Source: Turbatrix aceti (Eukaryota > Nematoda > Chromadorea > Rhabditida > Panagrolaimidae). From it: a DNA stretch of 64,000 nt. Every line of letters starts with the position of its first letter. The first letter of the stretch is position 1. The notes beneath the pieces were generated by a model. That model did no database searches and had not been told where the DNA came from. It saw only the letters and a list, made by a program, of their open reading frames with translations. The position numbers were made by a program, and so were the translations under genes. Below, piece by piece: positions 22,239 through 33,103 of the stretch. The stretch spans positions 7,654,739-7,718,738 of the forward strand of contig OZ017767.1 of assembly GCA_963969345.1 (NCBI GenBank), in the 5' to 3' direction.

Positions 22239-25200
22239 TCAAGCCCAAAATTGGTGATTAATCGTGGCAGCGAGTCTGGCAGTGAGTTCTTCAAACTGAC
22301 GATCTTCGTCTTCGATGAGTTTCACCTGTTCTTCGGGTGTGAGCGTGTCGCCGGCAGCTTGACGGTAGCGAGCCGAGTCACCAGAGTTGTTCGATTGGAC
22401 GTCCATCGTGCTAAAAAAATATCGTAAAATAAATAGATACACAAAACAGAAAAAATCGTTTTGAGTCAAGGACCTTCAATTTTTAAAAAAAAAGCTATTT
22501 TTCGTCAAAAATGTAGGATTTTCTTTTTTTTTTGCAATTTTTTGATCGCAAAAAATCGCATTTTGATTTCTAATTAGCGTTTTTTCTAATTAAAATTTTT
22601 TTTTCTGATCAAAAAAATATAAAAATAGTAAAACCGTTTTCATAAAAATTTTGCATTTTTCTCCCAAAAATATCCATCTTCTGAAAAAAAAAAAAAAAAT
22701 CGTCGAGCGGCTCGACGACTCCGCAAAAAAACCAAAACTCAATAAAAAAACTCACGCATCGCGATGAGTCAGGAAATTGTTGCGAGCACGCTTTGCGAGA
22801 TTCAGTGCAGCGTTGAGTGGACCCGGAAGCGAGGTAGGCGCGTTGACGACGTAGTGCGCAAAGCAGAGCGTGTGCGTTAGCTGTTTGATGTGGTCGATGG
22901 GAGTGCGGTTTCCGTCGTGGAGGACGTTGTACTCGATGGGGCGACCCGTTCCGATGATGCTGCGTTCGTTGAGGAAGAACATGACATTTCCAGGGGTGAC
23001 GACCTTCTCCTGGACGCAGGCTCCAATCGGCATGTTCTGGGCAGCGGGTTTTCCGGCCTTGTACGCGTCCTTCGGGACAAAGCGCAGCGGAGTGCCCTGG
23101 TTGGCCATGATGAACGTGAGTGGAATCGGCTTCGTCAGACTGCATTGCTTGGACAATTCCTCGATGACCTGATTGATGACGCCGACTTCGACGTCCTTGA
23201 CTTTCTTGATTTCACCGGACGAGAGACCGTGTCGGTAGATGACGATCCACTTCGGAAGCAGCCCTTCGTTATTTTCTCTGTACGAGTTCAAGGCAAAAGA
23301 AAACTTTTCAGCGAGAAGCTTCGAGTTGACAACGGTGAGACGAGAACGCTGGTAGCCAAATGAGCCGAGCGTGACGTGAGTGCCGTTTTCGACGTTCGAG
23401 GCGAAGCCGACGGTGGTAGGTTCGGTTATCTGAACGCCACGCATGCGATCGGCTTGGCTCTGGGCACCCGGGTGGGAGAGTGCGTAGGCGAAGAGGAGGG
23501 TGCTCGACGTGAGAGATTTGCTGAAAAATGCAAAAAATGAGTAATCCGCCAAAAAAAAAGAATTTTTAGGTAACGTAGCCGCGAAAACCCAAAACGATTA
23601 AAAAAAACCTTTTTTTATATTCAAAAACACAAAATTTGTAATTTTCACATACTGAATGTTTTAAACAAAACATTGTAATTTTTTATATTTTTTTTTGTAA
23701 AAAAAAAATGTACTTTCTGTAAAAACGGATTTTTAAACCGGCCAGAAAAACGGAAAAAAAATCGAAAACATTTTTTTTAATAAAAAAAAGCGTTTTTCAC
23801 AAATTTTAAAGTTTCAATGCATTTTTTTACTTTTTATTAAGGAAAAAAATCCTTCAAATTTTTACCAATATAAATTTTTTCGAACGTAAACATTGCTTGA
23901 AACTTGGAATATTTTGAAAAAAAACTTCAATTTTTTTACTAATGTTCGAAATTTTTTTTAATAAAAAAAAAACTCACATCAAGTCACCACCGTTAGCCAG
24001 AAGCATTTCCGGGTTCGAAACGACGTCGTAGTTGTGTCCACTGGCCTTTTCGTTGAACTTGTTAACGATGTTCTCGAGTGTCGCCGGCTTGCATTGCTGG
24101 GCAGTTCGGGGTAGAATCTGCTGGGTGACCACCCTCGTTTTGAGCTCGTTTAACTTGATGTCATTGTGAATTCCTGCTCCTTCGGCGATGATGAAGAGGA
24201 AGGTTGCGCCGTTTCTGATGAGAGCATCACAATGAGGAACAAGTTCGTGGGAGTTTTCGACGGTTTCCGTAAAGTTTTTGACGATATCCATACCCACAGC
24301 CCTGGCTTTGGCGAGGAAAACGTTGACAAAGCGTTCAACGTCACGATCATCAGGATGGCGTCGAACGGAGACGAAATAGAGTCTTTCGACTTTTGCGCCC
24401 GTCAGAAAAGTGTCACCGGTCAGCATACCCCAGAGACCGCCCTTGAGCTTCTTCGCAGTCGTCGCGTACTGGATCGTCGGGTGATGGAGGACCTTGGCAG
24501 TCAGCGTGACAGGCTCGTTGGAAACCGTGACCCGGGCTTTTTTGAGGTATTCGTTGTGAACCGTGAGATTGACGACGTTCTTGAGTTCGTCGACCTTCTG
24601 CATGAGCTGAACCGGCGCAATCTGTCCGTTGCGAACCGCAGCAGCCTGGATTTCGGTTGACATTTTGTTGCGCGGCAGACGCTGGTTCTCGACAATGTCC
24701 AGGAGCTCGAGGGGGAAATGCAGCAAGATCTTGCCGCGCTTGACAACGGCACACGGGTAATCCGGGCAACGGATGTTAACGCCGTACCGTTTATGGAGAT
24801 ATTCAATGACACTCTGCTCCTGGCCATCTTCCGTGGGGAAGTACAACCTGCAAAAAAAGCGCATTTTTAAATCCATAAAAAATAAAAAAATCGAGATATT
24901 TTTTTATAAATTCCTTGCTTGTTCTTTTTTTTTGAAAAAAACAATTCGTATGCTCTAAAAAAGTTTGCTTTCGTTGCGGAAGTTTTTTTACTTTCTAGGA
25001 ACAATTTTTCGGCAAAAATGAACCGATAAATAAAACCAAAATGGACAAATTTCACCATTTTTTATATTTTTTGCGCTGTTTTTAAAATTTTGCACTTGCT
25101 CCGCTCAATTTCAAAAAAAATTGCTCAATCCAAAAATTCAGCCAAAACTCACTGGTCAGCAGGTACGTCCGTGATGGTCGAAAGTTCCATGGGTCGGCGT

Positions 25201-26798
25201 TTGTCGATGTAGTTTTGAACGACGATGAGTCGCTTGACGTGACTCTTCACATTGTTGAAATCCTGACGATCACGGCTCTTGAGTGGATTCTGACCGTTCG
25301 TAATACTCCGAACAAAATCAATAAGATTGCCCTTTGGATAGAAAATCTTCTTCGAGGGTCGAATCGTCGTGACAAATGATTTCTCCTGAAGCGATGTTCC
25401 GGTGAATGCCGTGGCCATGCAGACGCCATCCTTGACGGTAAACGGAGCTTCACGGTTGCCAGATCGGAGTCGTTCATCGTTGCGGCTACTTTTGGGGTAA
25501 AAAGTGCTGCCAAAGTTGATGTAATCGCCCCTGAAAAAATAAAATACTGAATATAAACATTTTTTGAACCAAACAACTTACGTTGCGATTTCAGACTGTC
25601 GGATGAGGATGTCGAGGTAACGCTGAAACTGCTGACTGTTCTCAGCATTCAGCGATGCAGGGTTGAGTTCGAGAGCCCATTGGACAACAACCGTGATTTT
25701 GTCAATCTTCCGGAGGAGTTGGAAAGCTTCGGTGGGGATGTCTTTCTGCAAACGAAACCGTAAAAACCATAAAAAAACGCAAAATAACAAAAACTCACGT
25801 CTACGAGTTCAAAAATCCGCTTTTCGCCGGTGGGAATTGGCTTGGCAGGGTAGAATAGGGTTCGTCCAGCGTCGTAGGTGTAGTTTAAGCTCGGAAACAC
25901 CGCGCGGTTGAGCTCGACAACGCGTTGAAAGATTTTCGGGAGAGCGTCGAATTTTAGCTGGGCTGAGACGCTGAAAACAAGAAAAACATGAGTCTCGAGT
26001 GGAAAATTGGAAATCTTCGCTAAGAAAGAAAAAAACGGGGGTCTCGAGTGGAAAATTGGAAAACGACGCTAGGAAAGAAAAAAAAGGAAGGTTTCGAGTG
26101 GAAAATTGAAAAACATTGCAAAAAAAGAGAAAAAGCCAACAAAATCAGGGTCTCAAGTGGAAAATTGAAAAAAATATAGCAAAAAAGAAGAAAAAAACTC
26201 ACTCGTCTTTCTCGGATCTCGACAAATCGATTTCCTTACCGCTGGGAAGAGTGGCGGTGATAGCGACGTCGTACTGATGAACCGGCTGAGCAGCACGAAC
26301 GTTTCCGGCAAAGCCATTGGCCGACGCTTCCAGCGTTCTCACATGTTGAACCGTGTCCGGAGCAAAGAAGTTAGGCACTTTTTTGTTTGGCAGCTGTCTG
26401 ATTGTTTCGGAGTCATCGCCGCCGAATGGCCGATTACCACCCCCACCGCCAAAGCCACCACCACCACCATTTCCGCCGTAGCCTCGGCCGCCGCCACCGC
26501 CTCGATCTCCGCCGTAGCCCCGGCCGCCACCGCCTCCACGGTCGCTGCCGTAGCTGCGATCGCTTCCACGGTCGCCGAAGCCTCCTCCGCCTCCGCTGCC
26601 GAAATCTCGGTTGCGATCTCGGTTTTCGTCGCGCGAGTAGCGAGAGCGACTGTCGCTGCGTCCGTCGCTACGGCCTCGGCTGTCGCTACGGCCGTATTCG
26701 CTACGGCCTCGGCTGTCGCTGCGTCCGTATTCGCTACGGCCTCGGCTGTCGCTGCGTCCGTATTCCCGGCGATTCCGATCGTCGTCGTTTCGACGCAT
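22239..26798 (-). CDS. WAGO-like Argonaute with RGG-rich N-terminus, 1038 aa, slicer residues lost
   Basis: Small-RNA-binding Argonaute. Exons: 26798-26203, 25970-25799, 25745-25582, 25530-25153, 24847-23978, 23520-22756, 22410-22239; all GT-AG, 1039 codons. Residues 1-125 are low complexity: repeated EYGRSDSRGRS blocks, then GGGGGRGYGGD repeats, a likely arginine-methylated RG/RGG region. The N domain follows, then PAZ (ending around residues 438-495, FPTEDGQEQSVIEYL and on), MID (about 560-690) and PIWI. The PIWI catalytic positions are replaced: the canonical DVTHP is ALSHP (Ala740), the canonical RDG is RHG (His824), and the late His is absent in NAALNLAKRARNN. The ending resembles the AKRGRN pattern of nematode WAGO-clade Argonautes, which act with secondary 22G RNAs without slicing. 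An acceptor AG 13 bp before the ATG suggests trans-splicing. Confidence 0.9.
25985..26195. repeat. Tandem repeat in Argonaute intron 1, four ~60-bp units
   Basis: Four degenerate units of TCTCGAGTGGAAAATTGGAAA followed by a purine-rich tail occupy almost the entire 232-bp intron between exons 1 and 2. Unit starts lie near 25991, 26041, 26092 and 26151. Confidence 0.75.
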
Positions 26799-26991
26799 CT
26801 CTGTTAGTCTGAAAGTAGTAAATAGAGCAGGAGATAAGCAACCACAACGCGTGTGCAGAGGCATAGACAAGTCAAGTCACGTGAAAGGAAATTGGTCAGT
26901 GAAAAGTGCAAAAATTGCATTAGGCTACCGAAAAAGGGAAATTTACACAAAAAAGGCGTAATTTTCGGCAAAAATAAGATTTTTTGGCAGC

Positions 26992-27040
26992 GCCGGAATT
27001 CCGGCACCTGTGCTCACCTGGCTGCCGGCCAGGTGAGCAC
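26992..27040. repeat. Palindrome and perfect 13-bp hairpin upstream of the Argonaute gene
   Basis: GCCGGAATTCCGGC (26992-27005) is a 14-bp palindrome. It is followed by GTGCTCACCTGGC, a 5-nt loop and GCCAGGTGAGCAC (27010-27040). The arms contain E-box-like CACCTG/CAGGTG. Function unknown. Confidence 0.6.
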
Positions 27041-29070
27041 GAACGCATCTGCTCGCACGGCATTGAACCAAAACGCGCGCGCGTAAAAAAAAAGAAAAAC
27101 ATACGACTTTTCTCTCCAAGTTGAACGAAGACAAAAAAAACAAGAACGGAATATCCAGAAACGATAGATAAATCGAGACGCGTAACACAGGCACGAGAAA
27201 AGACGAAAAAGCGACAATCTACATGCTAAAAAAACAATTATTGAAATTTTGCTAAGGAATAAACGGCACGCGGCCGTCTGGTTGACGAAAGCAAACCAAC
27301 AGTGCAGCACAGGTCAAACAGGGAGGGGAGAATAATATCTGCGACACGAAAAAAAGAAAAACAAACAGCGAACAGCACGAAAGACGCTCTCGAACAGGCG
27401 CGCAGCCGAACCAGACCAGGCAAAAATGACGACAATAATAATAATGAACTCACCTCGCCTCGCCTGGCCTCGGCTTGCGCGCGCGCCTTAGCCTGCGCAC
27501 AATGTCTAACACGGTATAGGTGATAAATTCGCTACAAGACAGACTTCAATCATGGGAAACCAACGGTGAACGCCGCAGCGCTGTCGAACACAAGAAGAAG
27601 AACACTGACGATTTTTGTTGCAATATTGCAACTTTTACCACGCGTGGTTTATGGATGTTTGTCCGTTTGTGTGTCCGTCGCGCCGAAGAAAAACTCACAT
27701 GTGATTTCAGTAGTGTTTTGACTCACAGTTTTTGTGTTATTACCGAGGAAGAAAACATGTGCGGCGCTTATGATTTTTTGGACAAATTTCCTGACGACAT
27801 TTTGTCCTATGGATTGATTGCGTTTATCCGGCCGCGGATCAGATCGTATCGTCCGTCGATAAGCGTTTTAGAGCAAATTTGCGAGCGCCAACCTGGAGAC
27901 AATATACATAACGCCAGGGAAGACGGAATTCGTGTCAACAGCCACACCACACCACGCCGAACTTAGTTAGCTTAGCCATCTGGGATCCTGTTGCTAAGTG
28001 TAAAGCAGAACACATTTTGTCCGCGCAAGCAAGCAGACGTGGCACTCGCGAGTCGCGAATTGGGTAATAATGCCGGATTACCGGTTTGCGCGACTTACGA
28101 TTCTACAGTTACAATACCACAGTCATTTTGACGACACTTAGGATAACGATAATATGCAAAATGTCCATTTAGCACTAATCCGGGCAATCGATCGATCGAG
28201 CCGTGGCAACAGCTGTTGCCGGCATCGCCGCGTTGCGGCGCTTGGTCTCGAACGGATTTGATGAAAAACGTAAAAACGCAGTGTTTCGCTGACTCCGAGT
28301 CGAGAGTTTACAAAATAACTCTTCGGAGTCGACTTTTTTTTAAAATGCATCGATGAAATTTCTTTTTTGGATCAAAAAACATTTTTTTGCCTTTTTTGGT
28401 GTCAATTTTTGATAGTTTAAAAAATTCTATGAAAAACGCAGTTTGTGAGTTTTTTCATGCACTTTCCGTTAATCTAATTTGACTTTGAGCCAATTGGAGT
28501 CGGGGAGTCGAGATCAGAAGACTGATCGCGAGTCGAAAACGTGGCAGGCAGACAGGTGGAGAAGGAAGGAAATCGTCTCGTCGTGCACCACCATCATCGT
28601 CGTCGTCGTCGATAAGACCGAACTGCAGTGCACAATAACACAGCCAGATCGTACAAATTGATATTTTTCAACGTCGTGCGTTTTTTTTTGTTTTCTTCAA
28701 CAATGAAAAACACCTTTTATTCCAACTTTTTTGCCCCTTTGTCTGGCCACCAGATTGGCGTGCGAGAGCTTGACTGTCAGACCGATGACTGTCTGATGAT
28801 TTTCCTCGCGGAGAAAAAAAATGTCATTTTGCTCCATTTTGCGACAAACAACAAATAATCGGGAATCTGTGGCCTATCAGGTTTAGGAGGTCAAAACACA
28901 GCCTACAGCCCTTTCCTATTTTCTTATCGACTCGACCGAAGTCAGTCAGTCATCACTCGGCACACCCGAGACGCAAAAGAGTGGAAGAAAAGGAAAAAAA
29001 AAAGTATGCATTTATGTAGCCGATTAAATTTTTATGCACACCCATCATCACCTTTGCCTGCCGACAGGTA
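27041..29070. other. Gene-poor 2-kb stretch between divergent genes
   Basis: Lies between the 5' end of the Argonaute and the plus-strand esterase. It is less A/T-rich than the introns and has several GACTCGGAGTC-like short repeats (28285-28335, 28495-28535). I see no convincing gene; a 148-codon open frame at 27520-27966 has no family features. Confidence 0.4.
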
Positions 29071-29076
29071 CAAACA

Positions 29077-29082
29077 TATAAA
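29077..29082 (+). promoter_or_regulatory. TATA box of the plus-strand esterase
   Basis: TATAAA 68-73 bp upstream of the ATG at 29150, within ACATATAAAAG. Position agrees with the other esterase promoters. Confidence 0.5.
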
Positions 29083-29149
29083 AGTCAACTATAGTTACTT
29101 CCTGCCTGGAAGTTGAACCAGCCCGAGAGTGCTAAAATACCAAATACCA

Positions 29150-32100
29150 ATGATGCTCGCGTCTTATTTTTTGTTGTTTACCCTCGCTATCGCTGGTGGA
29201 TGCGTTTCTGCATTCACGCATCCCGTCGTAAATACGATTTATGGACCGATCCAGGGCTTTGACCACATCTCGGCTGATGGCCACCGGGCAGAGATTTTCC
29301 TTGGCATCCCGTATGCCAAGCCGCCGGTTGATGATCTGAGATTTGAGGTAGGAGTTCACCTGGAACACCTGAAATAATTGAAAAATTAAAAAAAATTGGA
29401 ACGAGCGGCATAAAAAATTTTAAGAAAAAAATTCTTAGATTTTTGGCATTTTGTCCATCTTAACAAACAATTTTGCCAAAAAATGATCCGAATAACAAAA
29501 AAACGCTAATTCTTCTTTCTTATAGTAGGATGTTTTTACAAAGACACAATTTTAATTTTACGGTATTTATATTCAATAAAATCCAAATTTTACGCTGATA
29601 ACGGTTTGGCGGGCCATTAGGTCATCAATAGCATTGACATTTTTTGCTGCGTATGAAAAACATTTTTTCAACATTTTAAAAATTAATTTGAATAATTCAA
29701 TTTTTTGATCTCTCAGAAAATGAAATCCATGGTGAGTGGGCGGAACAGACAGCGGGTGCAGAGACGGACGGCGCACATGCCATCAGTCGAGAGAACCGCA
29801 ACGGCGGTGACAGTGGGCGATTGGGTGATGGCGAAAGATGGCAAAACAAATGATTTTTGTTATTAATTTTGATGATTTGATTCGTGTATCATAATTTAAT
29901 GATTTTTGTTAAATTGCTATTTTTCCTAGCCCCCAGTGTTAGTGTTAGTACATATTCTTTGAATATTTTTTTGTGTTTGGTGTTATGCTTTGAAACGGGT
30001 CAATAAGCGATTGCAGCGGGCGAGGATTTATTAGGCGATGGCGAAAGATGCGCGATATTGAAAAGCAACATTATTACTTATGTTTTACAAAAGCGTCAAA
30101 CAAATTACATGGGGCCCCAAAGGGGCCCCCATTGTATTTATGTATTCCAATATTTTTAAAGCGGGTCAAAAAACGATTATATGTATTTGATCTGATTTTG
30201 ATAATATGCAAATTATCGGTTATTCTAAAAGATAATAACAAAAAATAATTCTTTTCTATCGGTAAAATTATGATCGACAAAAGATAAACGAAAAACGGGC
30301 AAAAATAAAATAAATAAAAAAACGATAGACGATCCTTTTCGATTTTACGATCCTTCTGATCCTTTCTTGATACCTTTACCTTGCCTTGCCTTGCCTTCCC
30401 CTTCCTTCCTTTTCCCTTCCTGGGGCCCCCGTAGGGGGCCCCCCCTTTAGCCTTGTCTTCTTTCTTATAGTAGGATGTTTGTGCAAAGACACAATTTTAA
30501 TTTTACGGTATGTATATTCGATAAAATCCAAATTTTACGCTGATAACGGTTTGGCGGGCCATTAGGTCCGGAGCCATTGATTTGAAAAAGATAATGCACG
30601 CTTTATCATAATTGTCAAAATTGTCAATGGCGAAAGCGCGATGGAGGGAGGAGGCGGCGCAGGGTCAAGTGGGTGAGTGTGAGCGAGCGAGCGAGTAGAC
30701 GATTGCGATTGCGTAAGACAAAAAAATGATTCTGTTAAATTAATTTTAAAAATGTTGAAAAAAAATATTTTTGAATTCCTCGGAAATAGGCAATCATAAT
30801 GATGGGTCATTTGACGATCAATAATCAAACATGAACAAATTTGAATTTTTGGTTTACAAAAAAATAATTTGTGCCAGTAACTGGGGTAGGGGCAAATGTG
30901 ATATCAATAGCATTGCCATTTTTTGCTGAGTATGAAAAACATTTTTTCAACTTTTTAAAAATTAATTTGAATAATTCAATTTTTTGATCTCTCAGAAAAT
31001 GAAATCCATGGTGAGTGGGCGGACCAGACAGCGGGTGCAGAGACGGACGGCGCCGCACATGCCATCAGTCGAGAGAACCGCAACGGCGGTGACAGTGGGC
31101 GATTGGGTGATGGCGAAAGATGGCAAAACAAGTGATTGTTGTTATTAATTTTGATTTATGTATCATAATTTTATGATTTTTGTTGAATTGCTATTTTTCC
31201 TAGCCCCCAGTGTTAGTGTTAGTACATATTCTTTGAATATTTTTTTGTGTTTGGTGTTGTGCTTTGAAACGGGTCAATAAGCGATTGCAGCGGGCGAGGA
31301 TTTATTAGGCGATGGCGAAAGATGCGCGATATTGAAAAGCAACATTATTACTTATATTTTATAAAAGCGCAAAACAAATTATATGGGGCCCCGAAGGGGC
31401 CCCCATTATATTTATATATTCCAATATTTTTAAATTTGAAAGCGGGTCAAAAAACGATTATATGTATTTGATTTGATTTTGATAATATGCAAATCGTCGG
31501 TTATTCTAAAAGATAATAACAAAAAATAATTATTTTCTATCGGTAAAATTATGATCGGCAAAAGATAAACGTAAATCGGGCAAAAAGAAAATAAACAACA
31601 AAACGATAGACGATCCTTTTCGATTTTACGATCCTTCTGATCCTTCCTTGATACCTTTACCTTGCCTTGCCTTCCCCTTCCTTCCTTTTCCCTTCCTGGG
31701 GCCCCCGAAGGGGGCCCCCCCTTTAGCCTTGTTTTAATTTTAAAACTGAATCTTAAAAATAAAATTTATCAACTTTTTTTGGAGCGCGCGTTACTTTTTT
31801 TTATTAAAAAAAAAATAATGAGCGTTTTCAAAAAATTGAATTTCCGCCATTTTTGTCAATTTTAACGAAAACGATCAATTTTACCGAAAAATTGATCAAA
31901 AAAATAAAAAAAACGTGAATTTTTATTTTTAAACAGAATCTAAATATTAAAATTAAAATTTTTTTGGACGCTACAAAGCTTTGCTTCCGCTCCGCCCATG
32001 AGCTAAAAATTTTGTAAAAAAAACAGTAAATTGAATTTCAGAAGCCGCAGCCCCCAGATCCGTGGCCAAATCCCTTCCAGGCCACTCGCTTCAGCCGGGA

Positions 32101-32633
32101 ATGCGCGACGTACCCCGATTTTATGACCGCCGCCGACGAAGAAGACTGCCTCACCATCAACATCATCAAGCCCAAAGTGCCGCCCACCGACGCCCGAGGC
32201 TATCCCGTCATGGTCTTTGTCCACGGGGGCGGCTTCATCATCGGTAGTTCCGGTCACTACGGCTACAAATCCGCGGCCGATGGTCTCGCGTCCAAGGGAG
32301 TGATCGTAGTCACCGTAAATTACCGTCTTGGTCTGTTTGGATTTTTCGCCACCGGCACAACGGAAGACGAAGGCAACTACGCTGTTTGGGACATCATTGA
32401 AGCTCTCAAATTCACGCAGAAAATAATTTCTGATTTTAAAGGGGATCCAAAAAGAGTTACTGTATTTGGGGAAAGTGCGGGTGCCGCACTGGTGTCTTAC
32501 CTGTCGATTACGCCCCATACAAAAGGCCTGTTCCAACAGGTGATCCCCATGAGCGGATCTGCAGGTGTCAGCTGGGCTCATGGGAACAAGACGAGAACTA
32601 CGACGCTGAAAGTTGCGAAAGCGCTTGGATGCA
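29150..32633 (+). CDS. Type-B carboxylesterase, 3' part lost in a scaffold gap
   Basis: Exon 1 is 29150-29347 (66 aa with a signal peptide ending near CVSA), exon 2 starts at 32042 and is open into the gap at 32634. The visible 263 residues include HGG and GESAG with Ser211; Glu and His of the triad would lie in the missing part. From residue 28 on, exon 1 is identical to that of the 573-aa esterase, and both ends of intron 1 match its intron 1 almost base for base on the opposite strand, so the two are recent inverted duplicates. Where the other gene has a foldback transposon, this intron (29348-32041) carries a repeat dimer. The codon run before the gap ends KVAKALGC, the equivalent of residue 263 of the 573-aa protein. 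Confidence 0.85.
29511..30455. repeat. Intronic repeat unit R1 (945 bp) with GGGGCCCC hairpins
   Basis: Starts TCTTCTTTCTTATAGTAGG and ends CTTTAGCCTTG. It contains two GC hairpins, GGGGCCCCAAAGGGGCCCC near 30112 and a GGGGCCCCC/GGGGGCCCC pair near 30421, in otherwise A/T-rich DNA. No open frame of note. Repeated as R2. Confidence 0.85.
30456..31731. repeat. Intronic repeat unit R2 (1276 bp), direct repeat of R1 with an insertion
   Basis: Same start and end as R1 and collinear with it, but with about 330 extra bases at 30567-30900 after GGCGGGCCATTAGGTC. The hairpins recur near 31385 and 31698. R1 and R2 differ by scattered substitutions, so the dimer is older than the esterase duplication at 1-18319. 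Confidence 0.85.
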
Positions 32634-32833
32634 NNNNNNNNNNNNNNNNNNNNNNNNNNNNNNNNNNNNNNNNNNNNNNNNNNNNNNNNNNNNNNNNNNN
32701 NNNNNNNNNNNNNNNNNNNNNNNNNNNNNNNNNNNNNNNNNNNNNNNNNNNNNNNNNNNNNNNNNNNNNNNNNNNNNNNNNNNNNNNNNNNNNNNNNNNN
32801 NNNNNNNNNNNNNNNNNNNNNNNNNNNNNNNNN
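32634..32833. other. Scaffold gap of 200 N
   Basis: Left flank is esterase exon 2, right flank a GC-rich repeat that cannot continue the gene. The flanks are therefore probably not true neighbours. Confidence 0.99.
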
Positions 32834-32930
32834 GGGGGTTCGAACCCTACAAAACGGGCTTCTCCGGGCCTACTGAAAAGTCACAGGCCCGCCCAGGCCA
32901 TTTTCATGTCTGCTTGAAACTCAAAAAACG
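32834..32930. repeat. Dispersed hairpin repeat, copy B, at a contig edge
   Basis: GGGGGTTCGAACCCTAC, then a CGGGCCT...AGGCCCG hairpin (7-bp arms, 13-nt loop) and TTTTCATGTCTGCTTGAAA. Same order of parts as 18590-18900 but shorter. Confidence 0.65.
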
Positions 32931-33103
32931 TGCACGTAAGCTCAAAAGTTGTTTGCCGGCCGAGTTTACAACCTTGTGTTTGACATTTGTACGTTTTCAG
33001 TAAATATTCTGCGATGAAATGTTCAGTGACGATCCCGGAATTTTATCACTCACAATAATTTTTTTTATCATGGAGAATCGCATTTAAACGTACAGTAATC
33101 AAT

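Noticed and set aside
27520..27966. 148-codon open frame upstream of the Argonaute
   Set aside because: No hydrophobic core pattern, homology signal or splice context; composition resembles the surrounding noncoding DNA.
30112..30131. GGGGCCCC hairpins considered as bacterial-type terminators
   Set aside because: Eukaryotic intron context; they belong to a repeated element and recur at matching positions of both units.
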